From Andrena cerasifolii (Eukaryota > Arthropoda > Insecta > Hymenoptera > Andrenidae), in contig NC_135119.1 of assembly GCF_050908995.1 (NCBI RefSeq), positions 23,961,001-24,025,000 of the forward strand: 64,000 nucleotides of DNA, in the 5' to 3' direction. The position numbers and the translations under genes are program-made. This document shows positions 13,155 to 25,429 of this stretch, in pieces. The notes below the pieces were generated by a model that was given only the letters and a program-made list of their open reading frames with translations, was not told the DNA's origin and did no database searches. Every line of letters starts with the position of its first letter. Positions within the stretch are counted from its first letter, which is position 1.

Positions 13155-13370
13155 TTGTAAATGTGTTTAGCCATAAGAAAATACATAACTGAATTATATG
13201 AATATTATATGAATATTATATGAATATTATATGAATATTATATGAATATTATATGAATATTATATGAATATTATATGCATATTATATGAATATTATATGA
13301 ATATTATATGAATATAATTCATATAATTCTGTTATGTATTTTCTTATGGCCAAATAAACACATTTACAAA
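13155..13370. mobile_element. Palindromic element with an 11-bp satellite in its loop
   Basis: The left arm (13155-13199: TTTGTAAATGTGTTTA, then GCCATAAGAAAATACATAAC) is matched in inverted orientation at 13313-13370, with a 4-5 base insertion in the right arm. The loop between the arms is wholly filled by an 11-bp tandem repeat. Confidence 0.75.
13195..13318 (+). repeat. Minisatellite, 11-bp unit (ATATGAATATT)
   Basis: About 11 nearly perfect copies; one carries GCAT instead of GAAT. The array lies exactly between the arms of the palindromic element. Confidence 0.95.
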
Positions 13371-13626
13371 CAGGTATAAACACCACCGAAATTGGCACCT
13401 TGTCGCAATAACAATTATATTTAAGCAACAGGCTCACATGAGCGCTCGTGCTTAGAAAAATATGCTCCGAGCTACAAACGTTTAAAGATCGCAGAATAAG
13501 GTCGAGAATCGCTGATTTCGAGAATTTTCGCGAGCAACGTTAACCGATTTTGATGAAATTTTAGGCACGTATACAACTCACTGCAATCTACAAACGGGGT
13601 TTCTTGAATTTTCATTACAAGCTCAC

Positions 13627-13819
13627 AAAAAAAAGTTTAAAAATCGACCTTTACTATTCTTTTCGCTATTCCAACCAAATTCTTTTTTTTCAAAACGACG
13701 AAACGCGTCAGTTAGCAAACTAATCCTTCTAGCTTCTCAAAAAAACTCAAGTTGTTTGGACCAATTCTAAAAAAGTTATGCGATTTTAAAAAGTGTCCGA
13801 ATATTAATGCGAGCCACTG
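13627..13819 (+). mobile_element. Solo right half of a mariner-like foldback element
   Basis: Nearly identical to the right arm of the element at 27401-27773, ending CCGAATATTAATGCGAGCC and CACTG followed by TA (13820-13821). The left half is missing or replaced by unrelated sequence (13371-13626), which might be internal sequence of a longer family member. Confidence 0.75.
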
Positions 13820-14065
13820 TATCTAACATAACATATTGAAACCGCACAACGCTGTTGAAGCTGTGTTTATATTTACGTCTACCGCAGCGCTAACAGTGTC
13901 TACTATTTTAAACGGTGTCGCCGCCAAATCTTGTTTTTAGTTGTACGGCGTAACACGTTCGTCTTCGTAGGAACAAGTCTAACCTATACTTGAGGTAATC
14001 ATATTTGCGATTAAGCTAAATCAATCAAATAATAATTCTTTTTTTATTTTGTATTAAATGAACCA

Positions 14066-14276
14066 GAGTAAAGGACCCAATTACTGACACCTAACCAATT
14101 ACTGTCACCTTAAGCTATTTTACTTAAAACAATGAATAAATAAACGTTGTAAAGTCACACACAAAAAGAATTATCTAATTCAACCTATAATCTATACCAT
14201 AGATTATACACTATAGTTTATTTATTCGTTATTTTAAGTAAAATAGCTTAAGGTGACAGTAATTGGGTCCTTTACC
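14066..14276. mobile_element. Inverted-repeat MITE
   Basis: Both arms contain GTAAAGGACCCAATTACTG, GTCACCTTAAGCTATTTTAC and TTAAAA in opposite orientation. The left arm carries an extra partial copy (AATTACTGACACCTAACC) before the shared block. About 210 bp, AT-rich loop, no coding capacity. Confidence 0.75.
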
Positions 14277-14639
14277 CCATTGTATGTAAAAATACAATCG
14301 TTCTTCTGAGAGAAAGCCAGGTCCGTAGTACTGTAGTCCCAGGAACACCCAAGTGTATCAATATTAATATTCGAATACCAAACACTGTAACTAACTCCCC
14401 CTAATTAAACTTCGGTATCTCATCCGTCAGACCTTTAATCTCGCTTCCCCTAATTTCCAAACCTCCCCCACGCCCCAATACGTCACTACGGGCACCACGC
14501 CCAATCTCCTTGACCCCTGAATCCCTATCAGTGCCCCACGAATCTCCGAAAACGAGAGAAGCGAGGCAGGTGGTGTTCGTATCGTCTCTCGACCGACCCA
14601 ATTTCCGGATACTAACCCTTCCCCTCTATACCCGATGAC
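14277..14639. other. Intergenic, nothing recognised
   Basis: Single-copy lead-in to the CpG island; no coding frame can be supported. Confidence 0.4.
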
Positions 14640-15320
14640 GCAACCGTCCGTTGCGTTCAGGCCTCCCCTGTCCCCGTCCAGCAGCCCAGCTCCGCGGGGC
14701 CCGTTGGGTAGGAGAGCCGCGAGGAGGAGGCACCTAACCTCCGTCTAAGCGACTCCGAGTCCCATCCGCGTCGCCCCAGCATCACCGCAACCAGCGTCGT
14801 CGTCGCCTGGCCCCGTGCGCGCTTATCCGCGCGGTAATAATTCGATGACAGGCCCAAAGCGCCCTCCCTCCGCGCCCGGCCGCGTCGGACGTGCTGGCGG
14901 GAAGGCGTAGCAGCACGGAACGGGGCCCGCACGGAGGGGACGCGCGCTCGGGAGGCTACAACAGGCCGTAGCGAGGCTGAGAGTGGGTTCATCGGACGCC
15001 AGCGGCCGCGGATTTACCGTTACGTCTTCTTGGCGAAACCCAGAGTCCACCCTCCCTCCTCCCTCCTCCCTCTGTCGCCCTCCGCCGTCCTCTTCTGCTT
15101 CTCCTCGTCTTCTCCTTCGTCCGCCCCTCCCCGCTCCTTCGGAGAGAGGCCGCCGCGCGCTTCTGCCGCTGAATTCCAGCGGCGGCCCGCCGCTAGACCC
15201 CTCGCGGAGAACCGGAAACGCGAGCGTCCCTAGCTGGCTGGCTGAGGAAGAACCGCCGAGGTTCGATGATTTTCCGGGTCACGGAACCAGTTGTTTTGGG
15301 ATTCTGCGAGGTATCCGTGC
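14640..15320. other. Large CpG-rich island without a recognised gene
   Basis: The GC-richest block upstream of ovo. Long frames occur on both strands, including 111 codons on minus (14657-14992) and 147 codons on plus (14983-15426), but all are Pro/Arg/Ser-rich without domains. CCTCC repeats lie at 15051-15075. It may be a promoter of a noncoding RNA or an enhancer; nothing in the sequence decides. Confidence 0.4.
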
Positions 15321-15576
15321 GGCGGAGGATGGGGGGAGAAGGATGGGTGATAGCGGAGTTCCTGGTTGGGAGATGTTTGGTTACTCTGCGGTGCATCGGC
15401 TGGGTCAATTGAGTTGCTGGGGTTAGGTGGCTGCCTGAGAAGGGTGGAGCGGTGTGGAGGAGAAGCTTTGGGGGTTTGGTTTAGTAGGGTGAGATGGGTT
15501 TCCTGGGGAAAAATGGGTGCGACGAGAAGTTCAGGCGAATTTCGAGGTGTATCAAGCAATTCTGAGGTTTGTAGCA

Positions 15577-16030
15577 GTTAATCCACTCTGTAATAATGCC
15601 TTCACAGTAGACAATTTGATTCGAAACCAATTTTAATAAGAAAGTGGTATACAAGCTTGTAAGTTTGTAGGAGTTACTGGGAGAGTTTGTAGGAGCTGAT
15701 ACTTTGATTTAAAAGCAATTTTGAGAAGAACGCGAGGCAAACTTCTAGGTGTATAAAGCAATAGTGAAATCTGTAGCAGTTAATCCACTCTGTAGTAATG
15801 CCTTCACAGTAGACAATTGGATTCGAAACCAATTTTAATAAGAAAGTGGTATACAAGCTTGTAAGTTTGCAGGAGTTACTGGGAGAGTTTGTAGGAGCTG
15901 ATACTTTGATTTAAAAGCAATTTTGAGGAGAACGCGAGGCAAACTTCTAGGTGTATAAAGCAATAGTGAAGTCTGTAGAAGTTGACCCATTTTGTCATGA
16001 TGCCTTCACAGTAGATACTTTGATTTGCAA
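15577..16030 (+). repeat. Tandem duplication, 202-bp unit
   Basis: The anchor GTTAATCCACTCTGT recurs at 15577 and 15779 and, diverged, at 15981, a spacing of exactly 202 bp. Copies 1 and 2 are very similar; copy 3 is truncated at about 16030. Internally each unit repeats TTTGTAGGAG. Confidence 0.9.
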
Positions 16031-16284
16031 GCTATTCATCCCAGTCGCACCTTCTTAGCGAACACGCGCATTGCATCCTCGCTGCTGCTTCTAGCTGTAC
16101 ACCCATAAACACTTCCAACGACCCTATAACAACCCTCTTTAATCAACCGCTTCTTAAGAACCCCCAAAACAAAATCACCATTCACAAAATCCTGCAGACG
16201 ACCCAGCTTGCTCCCCATGGTTACCTCCAGCTCCCCCATGCAAAACTCTGCCAGCTCCCTCCGACATCATCCCTCCTCCTCAGT

Positions 16285-16762
16285 AGGGTGGTCCTTATTT
16301 TTCAACTTTAAAATTTGTATTGTCTGACCCTTTTAAAATCGTCTATCTGACAAAAAAAATATCTTCGTGTTTTTTATTTGTATATTTCGATATATAAAGA
16401 TCGCTCGAGCACTTTATATTTCGCCTGACTTTCCATAATTGTCACTTGTCGATTTTAATGAAACGGGGCCCATATTTATATATCAGAATCCGAAATCCCC
16501 TTTCGTGTATGCGTTGTGTGCCCGATTTTTACTGTTACACTCTCACTGAAAAGTTAATAAAATTACGCAGTCCTTATTGCAAAAATTTCCATCGATTAAT
16601 ACCAAAATAGTAACATTTCAATGCCACTGAGCGACCTTTAATCCTTAATATATTTTAACAAAATTTTAGACGAAATTCTTTTAAACTACTCGGAAACTTC
16701 TGAGAGGGTCAGCAGAACATTTAAAAAACCTCGATTTTTTACCATACATACAAGGACCACCC
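16285..16762. mobile_element. MITE with GGGTGGTCC ends, Tc1/mariner-like
   Basis: The ends GGGTGGTCCTT and AAGGACCACCC are flanked by TA on both sides (16283-16284 and 16763-16764). The body of about 480 bp is AT-rich and non-coding. Confidence 0.75.
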
Positions 16763-17950
16763 TACTCCTCAGCCAGCAGGAAAACTCCGATTGAATTCTA
16801 ACCTCGACGCAAAACAAGATACGCGTCTCGAGGCTGATTTAAAAGTCTAGAGTCTACGTCACACGGAATTTAAAGATCCAGGGGATCGAGGTGGGGACTG
16901 CTCCAAGTGTCAAGGTTTCCTCGTCCCCTTATTGACCTCCTTCGCCGAGGCTGGTCCAGAGGATTCGATGTCGGGTAGAAGAGGACACCAAAGCACTCGA
17001 GCGTCCCGAGAGGATCGTATCGAGGAAAGTCCCGAGTTTGTAGAATTTTCAGGGGGTCGTCGCCCTCCGCGCTCAAGGCTCCCCCTGGGTCACGTGGAAG
17101 CCTCTGGCCACGTTTCCATCGATTCTACTCGAGGGAACCGATCCGTGCCCCCCCCCCCCCCCGAGATCTTGCCACCGATAGCGGTGATCTAGACTTTCGT
17201 TGCTTCCCTCCATTTGAGGAGCTTGCTCGTGAAGTTCGCTACGATACGCGTCGCCCACGGCGCCGCGGGGAAAACAACATACGAATTGCAGATTCACGGG
17301 GGACGAGCGATGCTCAGGGGAACCAGAACTCGCGTCATGGCTGAGGTACAGTCACTTCCTGCGCGTCAACAGGCGTTTCTTCCTGGAATGATGAGCGAGG
17401 ATGAAGGCGGACACACGTAGGTGCTCGGTGATGTCGATCGTGTTGCGAACGGGATCACAGTGGCGTGATTCATATCCTGATCGTGAACGGTGACAGTGTC
17501 CTAGGTTTGTTAAGGGGTTTTTCCACTGCAAAAGGGCCTTTTCACTGTTTTTTGGAAAAATTTTCGTCGCGAAAAGAATGTGTTTACTGAATTAATTTTT
17601 CTTTTGTTTTGAGAAGGCAAACATTTTTTTATACATTTTTATTATTTGACTCTGCTGAAATAGTTGGGTGCAATAAGCACTGTAAAAAAAATGGCGTCTT
17701 AATTGCAACGTCGATTTCGGAGGAATCTTGTAGCCGAAGCAAAAAACCAAAGAGATTTGTAATCTGCGTGGCTGTAGCTATATCCCGAACTAGATTTGAT
17801 TGGATCGATGAAGAATTAACAAAATGCCGGACGTCCGAAGTTAGCATATGGAAATTAGCTGAAGCTTTTAATCATTCATCAGATGAGAAAAAAAATAGGA
17901 AAGTGTGTGATTCTAGTTCGAGCCATAGACAGTCATCCTGAATAAAATGA
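16763..17950. other. Intergenic; GC-rich at 16850-17420
   Basis: Contains a poly-C run at 17150-17162. A 110-codon plus frame (17609-17941) is not recognisable. No gene is supported. Confidence 0.4.
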
Positions 17951-18120
17951 TTTAGAATTTCGACCGTAAAGAATTTTTAAAAATTAAAAGTAAATGTTAT
18001 CGGCGCACTGGTTTGGTCTATTTTTAAGAGATTAAGTACAAGCTATTGTGCAAATTTTTAGATTAAATTTCCAACGTTTCAGTCAGTATTGCGACTATTA
18101 TCAAGGAAAGAATTAAATCA
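17951..18120 (+). repeat. Interspersed repeat, family B, single arm
   Basis: Related to 22612-22935: GAATTTCGACCGTAA, then TCGGCGCAC, a TTTGGTC block, a CCAACGTTTCAGTCA block and TATCAAGGAAAG. It is one arm of what is an inverted pair in the other copy. Confidence 0.55.
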
Positions 18121-18147
18121 GGAAGAAAACTGCGTCGGCTTTTATAA

Positions 18148-18595
18148 AGAGTGACTCAAGAAATAGCTCCTTTTTGGGTCCCACGATTTTGGAACTGAAT
18201 TTTGTGCCAGATGATAGCTAATGATGAGACATCAATCACTCGAAATTTTCAAGTTGAGGTGACAATTAGTTTCTGAGATATGAGAGGTGAAAGAAGTGAA
18301 AATTCATTAACGCGTCAGCTTCGATGTATAAACTTTTATGTCATTCCGATAATTTAAACAATTATTTCCAGGCGTTTTGCTGACTGCTAATAACGAATTT
18401 GAACTTAGATTTTCAAAATTGTGGGCTGACGCGTTAATGAATTTTCACTTCTTTCACCTCTCATATCTCAGAAACTAATTGTCACCTGAACTTGAAAATT
18501 TATCGGGATGGATGTCTCATCATAAGCTATCATTTGGTCCGAAATTCAGTTTCAGAATCGTGGGACAAAAACCAAAAATTTCTTGGGCCACTCTT
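18148..18595. mobile_element. Foldback MITE
   Basis: Arms of about 180 bp in inverted orientation share CAATTAGTTTCTGAGATATG, AGAGGTGAAAGAAGTGAAAA and TTCATTAACGCGTCAGC. Terminal AAGAGTGRCYCAAGAAAT occurs on both ends. Confidence 0.8.
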
Positions 18596-18605
18596 CCTCT
18601 CTACG

Positions 18606-18893
18606 TTAACCCTTAACTGGTATCCTGGGGTCGCTCGTGACTCCAAGCACCCAAAGTTCCATGTACAATTTTTGGTTGTCTAAGTTGGTAAACTGAATTT
18701 CTAATTAATTTTATAATAATAGTTTAACTTTCTACGCTTCTATTATTTTATACATTGCCTAAGATGAAAATATTCATAGTGGTTGCTCTAGCGTCGACTT
18801 TACAAATTTCTGTGTCCTTTTTTATTTGGGGTCTGCCACGACCCCAGTATACCAGTCACGTTTGCCAAAAACAGCATACCAGTTAAGGGTTAA
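18606..18893. mobile_element. piggyBac-type MITE (TTAA duplication)
   Basis: Exactly mirrored ends TTAACCCTTAACTGGTAT, including the TTAA duplication at 18606-18609 and 18890-18893. The TTAA plus CC-start is the hallmark of piggyBac-group termini. About 280 bp, no transposase. It sits 10 bp from the preceding foldback element. Confidence 0.8.
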
Positions 18894-20048
18894 TTATCCT
18901 TTTCTCTGTGTCAGCTATATCACCTCGACATTACCATTGAACAAATAATCACCGACAACTTGATAACCCTTTCTGTGAAATCCTAAAATTCTACCCCACC
19001 TCTCCTTGGAAAAATTTGTGGGTAATTCAAAAATCCACGCTCCGTTCGGTTTTAATGATCGAAGCATAAAAGCATACATTTCCAAGTGAAAAGATCGAAT
19101 TTTCCTATCTCGATGTTCATCCCCTCGCAACCAGATTCCAAGGAAAAGAAGTTCCCACTTTGTATGACGGTGGAACGAACGAGCTCCCCTCTTCCGCGCC
19201 TGTGTTTTCCTCGGTGGTAAGGCTAAGGCCACCTGTGCACCAGGCCCCCCTTCAAGCCTTCTACTTTACTTTCTTCGCGGTTCCGTTAAATACCCGACAC
19301 CGAACGCGATCGCAAATCCAGGTGCGGAGGTCAACTTGCGTCAGGTTAGGGTTCCGTGCGTTTCTCCCTTCCCCCCTCTGCTATCCTCGAGTCTCTCTGT
19401 CACGCGTATGCTCACGCAACAGGTGCCCCTTGTGTTTGGGACCCGGCCGCGTTTTCATCCATCTGATACGGCGGCAAGGGCCTTTTTGCGTGGGATATTT
19501 GCGTTTGGAATTGGCAGGTGGAATGGTGGTGTTTCCATGGTGCTAGTGGTATTGGGGTGCAGAGGATGGAGAGGGTAGACAATGCGTGTTTGAAGTAACA
19601 GATGTATAAATGAGTGGCAAAAGTCTCTCGTGAGGAAAGGGCTTAATGAACGATGGATAATTTAGAGCGTTTGGAGTGTAAGGGCTTTTTCACGCGGATA
19701 ACATTAAAGCAAGAATAGCATTAGTTTCAGCTTGAATTATCAGGTTTAAGTGGCAAAAGTGTGTCGTGTGGAAAAGGCTTAAGGAACACAGAAAGCGATC
19801 CACAACTGTGTTTTAAATATATGGGGCACGAGAGTCTATTCACGTGGACGATGTCATAGCAGAAACAATGTTAATTTAGAAAAAGGTACCTAAAGTGGGA
19901 GGACATTGACAGTTAATTAGCATGTATTAAATAAGGAAACAGCAAAAATTTATGCATTTTCACACTTGAAGTACCATCACAAAAGATGCAGTGTTGTAAT
20001 AGGATATTTCAAGCAAATGTAAACATATCAATTTTTATATAACACCTA
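18894..20048. other. Intergenic; diverged direct duplication at 19610-19860
   Basis: GAGTGGCAAAAGTCTCTCGTG at 19612 is echoed by AAGTGGCAAAAGTGTGTCGTG at 19747, followed by similar GGCTTAA blocks: an old duplication of about 135 bp. 19170-19470 is CpG-richer with no recognisable frame. Confidence 0.4.
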
Positions 20049-20500
20049 GGGGAGAGCAGGGACAAATGTAACGACGTTATGTAAGTAACACGCCTTCTCC
20101 CGCCTTCCACAAAAGTTTCCAAAACGTTTGCTGTACATAGTTACGCGTGTTTAGTGTTTCTTTTGCTTCACGAGCAAGCTGATTTTGTTATTTCGATCAT
20201 TCAGGTAAGTGTCTCCTCTGTTGGTTTTTTTTTATAATATTCATAGCGAAACTATAGACATTGATCCAATTATTTGTTAGAGCGTTCTTAGATAGTGTCT
20301 TTATAAGTTCCTGTATTTGATTTCATTAAGTCTTGTATAGTTTGTACGTTATAACAGTTCTATGCTGAAAAACATGGCTGGGGACAAAAGTAACATGTAA
20401 GTTTAAAGATGCCTCCCTATATCCCAGAAGAGTTCACTGCAATATTAACAATAGTTTTTTTAAAAAAAAATCATAAATATTAGTTACTTTTGGGGCCGTT
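20049..20500. repeat. Possible decayed DNA transposon (GGGACAAAWGTAAC motif)
   Basis: The motif GGGACAAATGTAAC at 20058, GGGGACAAAAGTAAC at 20379 and the inverse GTTACTTTTGGGGCC near 20484 suggest remnants of inverted and direct terminal repeats. Boundaries are uncertain. Confidence 0.3.
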
Positions 20501-21055
20501 GCACGCGTGACTAACCTAACAGATTATAACGAACATGTTCGTCTGAAATGAAAAACCCGATGATTTTCGTGTTCCTTAATAAACTACCTACGATGTAGCA
20601 TAGGGATTTGAGAAAAAAAAATTTATTGCACAAATGAGAGCAAGGCGAAAAAAATTATACGTTTTTCACATGAAAAACGAATTTAAACCATTAATTATAT
20701 ACGAATGGGGTGTAGGATGGAAAAACTGATATGCTACATCGTAGATAATACCATTAAGAATATCCGTGCCAAATTTGAACTCAATCGGACAAATAGTTTT
20801 GGAGATATTTGATAGGTCATCTTTGAAAATGTAGTTTCGAGAAAAACGCAAAAGAAGAAAAGTAGAATGGTAGCTACCTGCTGCGGAATATCGACATCCG
20901 CGCCTCGTTGAAAGCTTACAACTCGGCTATTTTGGGGAATTTTTGCGTCTACCATAACTACCTACTTAAATTATTCTTAAAACTTTACGTAATAAGAAAG
21001 TGCAAAGAAAAAAGAATCGTTTCTTCAAAACTTTCAGGGTGGCGTAACCCCTTAA
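20500..21055. mobile_element. Remnant ending in CCCCTTAA (TTAA|GGGG-type)
   Basis: The right end GGGTGGCGTAACCCCTTAAG parallels the CCCCTTAA end of the 45.8-kb family. The interior (20750-20850) has the same kind of text as that family (GGAGATATTTGA, TTTCGAGAAAAACGC). The left end is not found. Confidence 0.4.
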
Positions 21056-22611
21056 GTTCCGCGGAAGTCTGTTGCCGTTCCAGAGCGGTACAAGTAGATG
21101 GACACCGCGAAGAACCGTTTCTCGCACACTCGATACCGCTCGTTCGAGAGTGAAACCAGTTGTTCCGATTTCGATCAGACTTTCCTAAGATGTCTTCGTC
21201 TCCTCCACAGTTTTCCTTTCAGTTTTTGCCTTCCTATCATCCTCCCCTCCTCGCCTCCTACCAGTCCCACTAAAATCCAACCGCAAAAAAAAAACATAAA
21301 CTCCCCCAAAGCCTGCAAAGTACAAAGTTCCCACCTATCGTAACCAGAACTCTTCCCACCGCGAGCTTCTCGGTACCCCCGTGATTCGAAGCGCTTCCGT
21401 GGGGCCATCAAAGTCGCCCAGAACTGTTTCTTCCTTGAAATGTGGAACCGCGAGCGAAGCGTTTGAATTCCACCATCGGTGAAGGCTCGCACAGTGCTAA
21501 AACGCAAGGCGTCGTAAATCCTGGATCACGCGGGGGAGAGCGGACGCGAGGAGGAAATGGAAGCTGCTGGAGTTCGCAGAGGTGAAGGGATGGCTCGCGT
21601 GGCGACGGTAAAAGGCTTTCGCGAAAAATTGTGAGAATCTTGAGGCGAGTTTACGATCCGGCGCAACGGGAAGGCAAATCAGATGTCGTCATGCTGGTAC
21701 CCGCTGACTTCCTAGACACGGACCCTCTATGCTGGTCCGAGGGCCCGATAAGCCGCGATCGATCGAACGAAACGGGTCGAAAGTGGGCTTACGGTATCCT
21801 CCTTCGCATGGGACATCGAATATTCCACGGTTTCAAACCTGCAGTTATAGTATCGCTTGGAAGAAGAATGGTAGCTGCGTCTGCTGCTAATACTTTCTAC
21901 TCTAAGTGGGTATACAGGTTGATGGGGATATAGTTTGGCGGGAAATGTTTGCTGTTCTTTTAATTATTTTATTTGTTCTATTTTAACGAGTTGCTGTGCT
22001 GCCTTTTAAGGAGTAAGTGTTCGTAAGCGGCGCCTCTCCCAGTGCGGCATCTCTCCCACAATTAATTTCCCTAAAGGGAAATTGATAACTTCGTTTCTAA
22101 TTAGTCTCGGATAAAAAAGGACACCCTCGCGATTTCAACTAATTTGTTGGAAAAACACAAACCACTCGTTTCGACTACTTTGGAAGCTCCCCTAATCCCT
22201 CCCATGCAAGGATCATTTTCACCGACGCGTCTAGCCCCGATGCAAGTATATTTTCGCGTTGCACATATTAATTACGAGGCGCACAGGTAACAGCCAGACC
22301 CGACCGTGTAAAGACGGGTTCACACTTATCAAGTCCCTTTGGCGATGGCAGTGCCAATTTATAATATTTACTTAGTTGCAATAAACTCAATTACTATACT
22401 TCGAATTAATATTATTTATTAAATAAAGAACTGATAGGAAACCGTGTACAAACTGATAATAAAAAAGAGTAAAGTTGTTTAGCAACGTATAAGTCAAATT
22501 TGGATCATAGCTTAAACAGTTTGTTTTTTGTTCCTTTTGTGAGTCGAAGTTAAAAATAAAAGTTTCTTTAAAAATATACAGTTATCTAATGAAGTTAGAA
22601 TTTCGACCGTA
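21056..22611. other. Intergenic, nothing recognised
   Basis: 21340-21900 is GC-richer with a 100-codon plus frame (21631-21933) that I do not recognise. The remainder is AT-rich. Confidence 0.4.
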
Positions 22612-22935
22612 ACATTTTTTTAAAAAAAATTAAATCATATAATTTCGGCGCACAGTTTCGGTCAATTAAAAGAATAAAAGCTAATTTGCAAATATAAGAA
22701 GTATCATCTTCCGACGTTTAATAATCATTGTTCAACCGACTCGTACGTCGCACGCTTCTATCAAGCATGTTACATATAAGCATACGCAGTATTTAGTTAT
22801 TCAAACTTTCCTTGATAAAAGTCTAAATATTGACCGAAACGTCAAAAGATGATACCTCTTATATTTGCAAATTAGCTTTTATTCTTTTAATTGACCGAAA
22901 CTGTGCGCCGAAATCATGTTTTAATTTTTTAAAAA
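22612..22935. mobile_element. Foldback element, family B
   Basis: Left arm (to about 22725) and right arm (from about 22838) are inverted copies: TTTCGGCGCACAGTTTCGGT, CAATTAAAAGAATAAAAGC and TAATTTGCAAATATAAGA. The loop holds CTTGATAAAAGTCTAAATAT and GACCGAAACGTC. It is related to 17951-18120. Confidence 0.75.
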
Positions 22936-23169
22936 AATATACAGTCATCAACTTCCACGTCCAAAATTTAACACCTAATCTTACATAACATTCTAAATAT
23001 TCTCTTCACCGGTATCGTTGATCTTTAAACATGTTCTCAGAAGTTAGCATTCCGAATACCTTTTTCCTATGAACTATTGTCTGTGAAAAATTATTCAGAA
23101 TCACGCCCCCGACATATTCCAAGGTCATTGAAATCAGTGAGGAGTTGAGGACTGTTCTTCTCTAATAAC

Positions 23170-23720
23170 GTCGCGGAACCGACACGTGTGAACCCGCCTT
23201 GACGCAAGTGCGCGCGCGCGCGCACACGGCGGCCTGCCGCTTACATTAAATAAATTACAGTGGCCAGCGGCGGACCGGTAACACGGGAACGCTGTTACCC
23301 GCTTGCAACACGCAAGTGCGCCCGCGCGCACCGCCGAAGACTCGTTTCTCGGGGAACGCCACCACCACTCTCGCACGGCCTCTTCCCATGACCGTGCTCC
23401 GCCCTCCTCCCCCCCCCCTCGTCCGCGAGCAAGGTTTTCCTGGGCCAGGAAAAATTATTGCACCGACGTGGTGCGAACCGACGCGCACCGCCATTGTTCC
23501 TCCGGGGGGACTGTTCCCCGAGCTTCTTGCGTTTCCTTCCGTCGGAGTACCGTATGACAGCGATTACGCAAAGTAATGTCAGCGGAGGGAAGGATGGCTC
23601 GGCTTTGGGAAACTTTATGGTACCGCTGACGGGCGGCGAGGTTTCGAAAGCTGCGGTCGTTAGAATTTCGGAGGGAAGGTAGCTTGGGCATCCGCAACGG
23701 GGACCCTCCCCCACCCCTCC
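23170..23720. other. CpG-rich island without a recognised gene
   Basis: Contains a (GC)n run at 23208-23225 and overlapping frames on both strands of up to 139 codons, with Arg/Pro-rich low-information composition. Confidence 0.4.
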
Positions 23721-24345
23721 GGCTTGAGAAAGTATCGCTTGTTTTTGAAAATTGGTCTTTATTAAGTTTATACTAAAAAAGTGAATATTTTTAAACTTTT
23801 AAATTAAATTGGCGCTGCAAAATGGATTCAAACAAGCAACCAATCGTCGTCTGTCAATTGGACTGTTTCTCAAAGCTGTCTTCGATGGGAAAGAGTCTGC
23901 GGATGCCCTTGAAAGGTAGGGCCCCGATAGAAGATCGTTCGTTACCCCGAAACTAGTCACCGCGCTGATGTCTGTTTTTCGAGCGTGCGCATTGAAGGCT
24001 TCAGTGGTAGCTTGAAGTTACAGGCTTCTACTGGCCGCGTAAAAGTTGTGTTATTGCAACTACTTGCAAGAAAATTGATCACCTTCGAATAGTGGCGGAT
24101 TCAGCGGACGGCCGCTGAACAGTTGCGGCTTAGGCCCCAAGGCCCCATCTTCCTAAAGAAAAATTATGCTTTTATCCCAAAATTGTATTCTCTTTTGTTT
24201 CCCATAATTTTCTAACCACACCCCTGTGAATTTAGTCGTAATTCTGTTACGTATACGGGGTGTCCCAGGACGTTTGCCATCTGGGCCTTTTTCCTTAAAT
24301 TCGTCACTGCTTTCCAATCTTCCTACCTTTATCTACACTTACATT
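23721..24345. other. Intergenic; possible decayed hAT end near 24094
   Basis: TAGTGGCGGATTCAGCGGACGG near 24090 resembles a hAT-type left end, followed by GGCCCCAAGGCCCC, but no matching right end was found. Confidence 0.3.
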
Positions 24346-24608
24346 CACTAGCGGACTGGCCAGGGTGTTAGCTTGTCCCATGGCAAATGGGGCCCATAGG
24401 TCCCTGATGAAGTGGGCCCTATGGGCCCACTTAAACATCAGACAGTACGTTAAAAATATCAATGACCTTTTAGCAGCTTGAAAACATATAATAGCAGTTA
24501 ATACAACTAAAATTTACGTGGTATTACTATTTTAAACGATAGCCTTATACTTGTGTGTGGGCCCTTTGTCTCCAGGCAACCAATATGTTTAAACCCAGTC
24601 CGCCACTG
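24346..24608. mobile_element. hAT-like non-autonomous element (GCGGACTGG family), copy 1
   Basis: Left end CACTAGCGGACTGGCC; right end reads CAGTGGCGGACTGGG in reverse complement. Flanking 8-mers CTTACATT and CCTAGATT agree at 6 of 8 positions, as an aged hAT target duplication would. The inside carries GTGGGCCC blocks shared with 57923-58155. Confidence 0.65.
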
Positions 24609-25429
24609 CCTAGATTTCAGCTGTATCGGGATTCACTTCTAGATGTACCACTGCGAGTTGTTAGCAAGCTGCCTGAAAGGTAAATACCAGCGACGTTAGG
24701 TCCCCTGGTCGCAGTCTCCAACGATATTCAGTTTCATCCTCAGCCTGATCGAAACGCCAGCTCGCGTGGTAGAACGCATGGGACTCCAAGCAGCTAAACT
24801 TTAGCTGCTAAACCGTCGTCCCCCAGCGACAGAGGGGATTCGTTCCTGTCGCGAGACGAGTGATTTCCACCCTTCAAACCTGCCCCCAGGTGGCTATTGG
24901 GTTGCCAGATATTCGCTTGCGCCTCGTATGCCTGGAAGAGACGAGGAACGCAGATACCCAACCGCGAAATCGGCGAGTCCCTTCGCTTCTCGGCGCGCGT
25001 ACGCCGCGAATCCTCGACCGCTGGCTCCGCTGTCCCTATCGCCCCGCCGTCGTCGCTCCTCTTCGCTCTTTCCACGGAGCTCTTGAGGTCAGGACCGTGA
25101 TTGCGCCTCACCTTCCTTCCCGCTCCTCCGCGGCGAGCATTCGTTGGCCTCGCCTTCGCGGATCCTCTCGCGAGGTTACGACGTTCCCCAGCGATAACTT
25201 CGACCTTACCTGATAACGCTCCTATTCCCACTGCTCTGCTCTGGGGTCTATAGGGGGGCTCTTTCTGGTATTGGTAGCGTTGCAACGTAACAGCAATGGG
25301 GAAGACTGGGTTTTTCTTAGCTAATATTAGCGTAGCGGGTATCTTAAATAAATTCTTTATTTAGGCACGCGTATGTCGCCCTTTTTGTATAATTTCCTTT
25401 AGACGTTTATTTAGTGGAAAATTTACAAG
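24609..25429. other. CpG-rich island (24880-25220), no recognised gene
   Basis: Frames on both strands (163 codons on minus at 24794-25285, 117 on plus) mirror each other and have no domain; a GC-rich noncoding block is more likely. Confidence 0.4.

Noticed and set aside
17609..17941. 110-codon plus-strand ORF as a gene or retroelement piece
   Set aside because: No domain is recognisable. It lies next to repeat family B and mirrors a minus frame.
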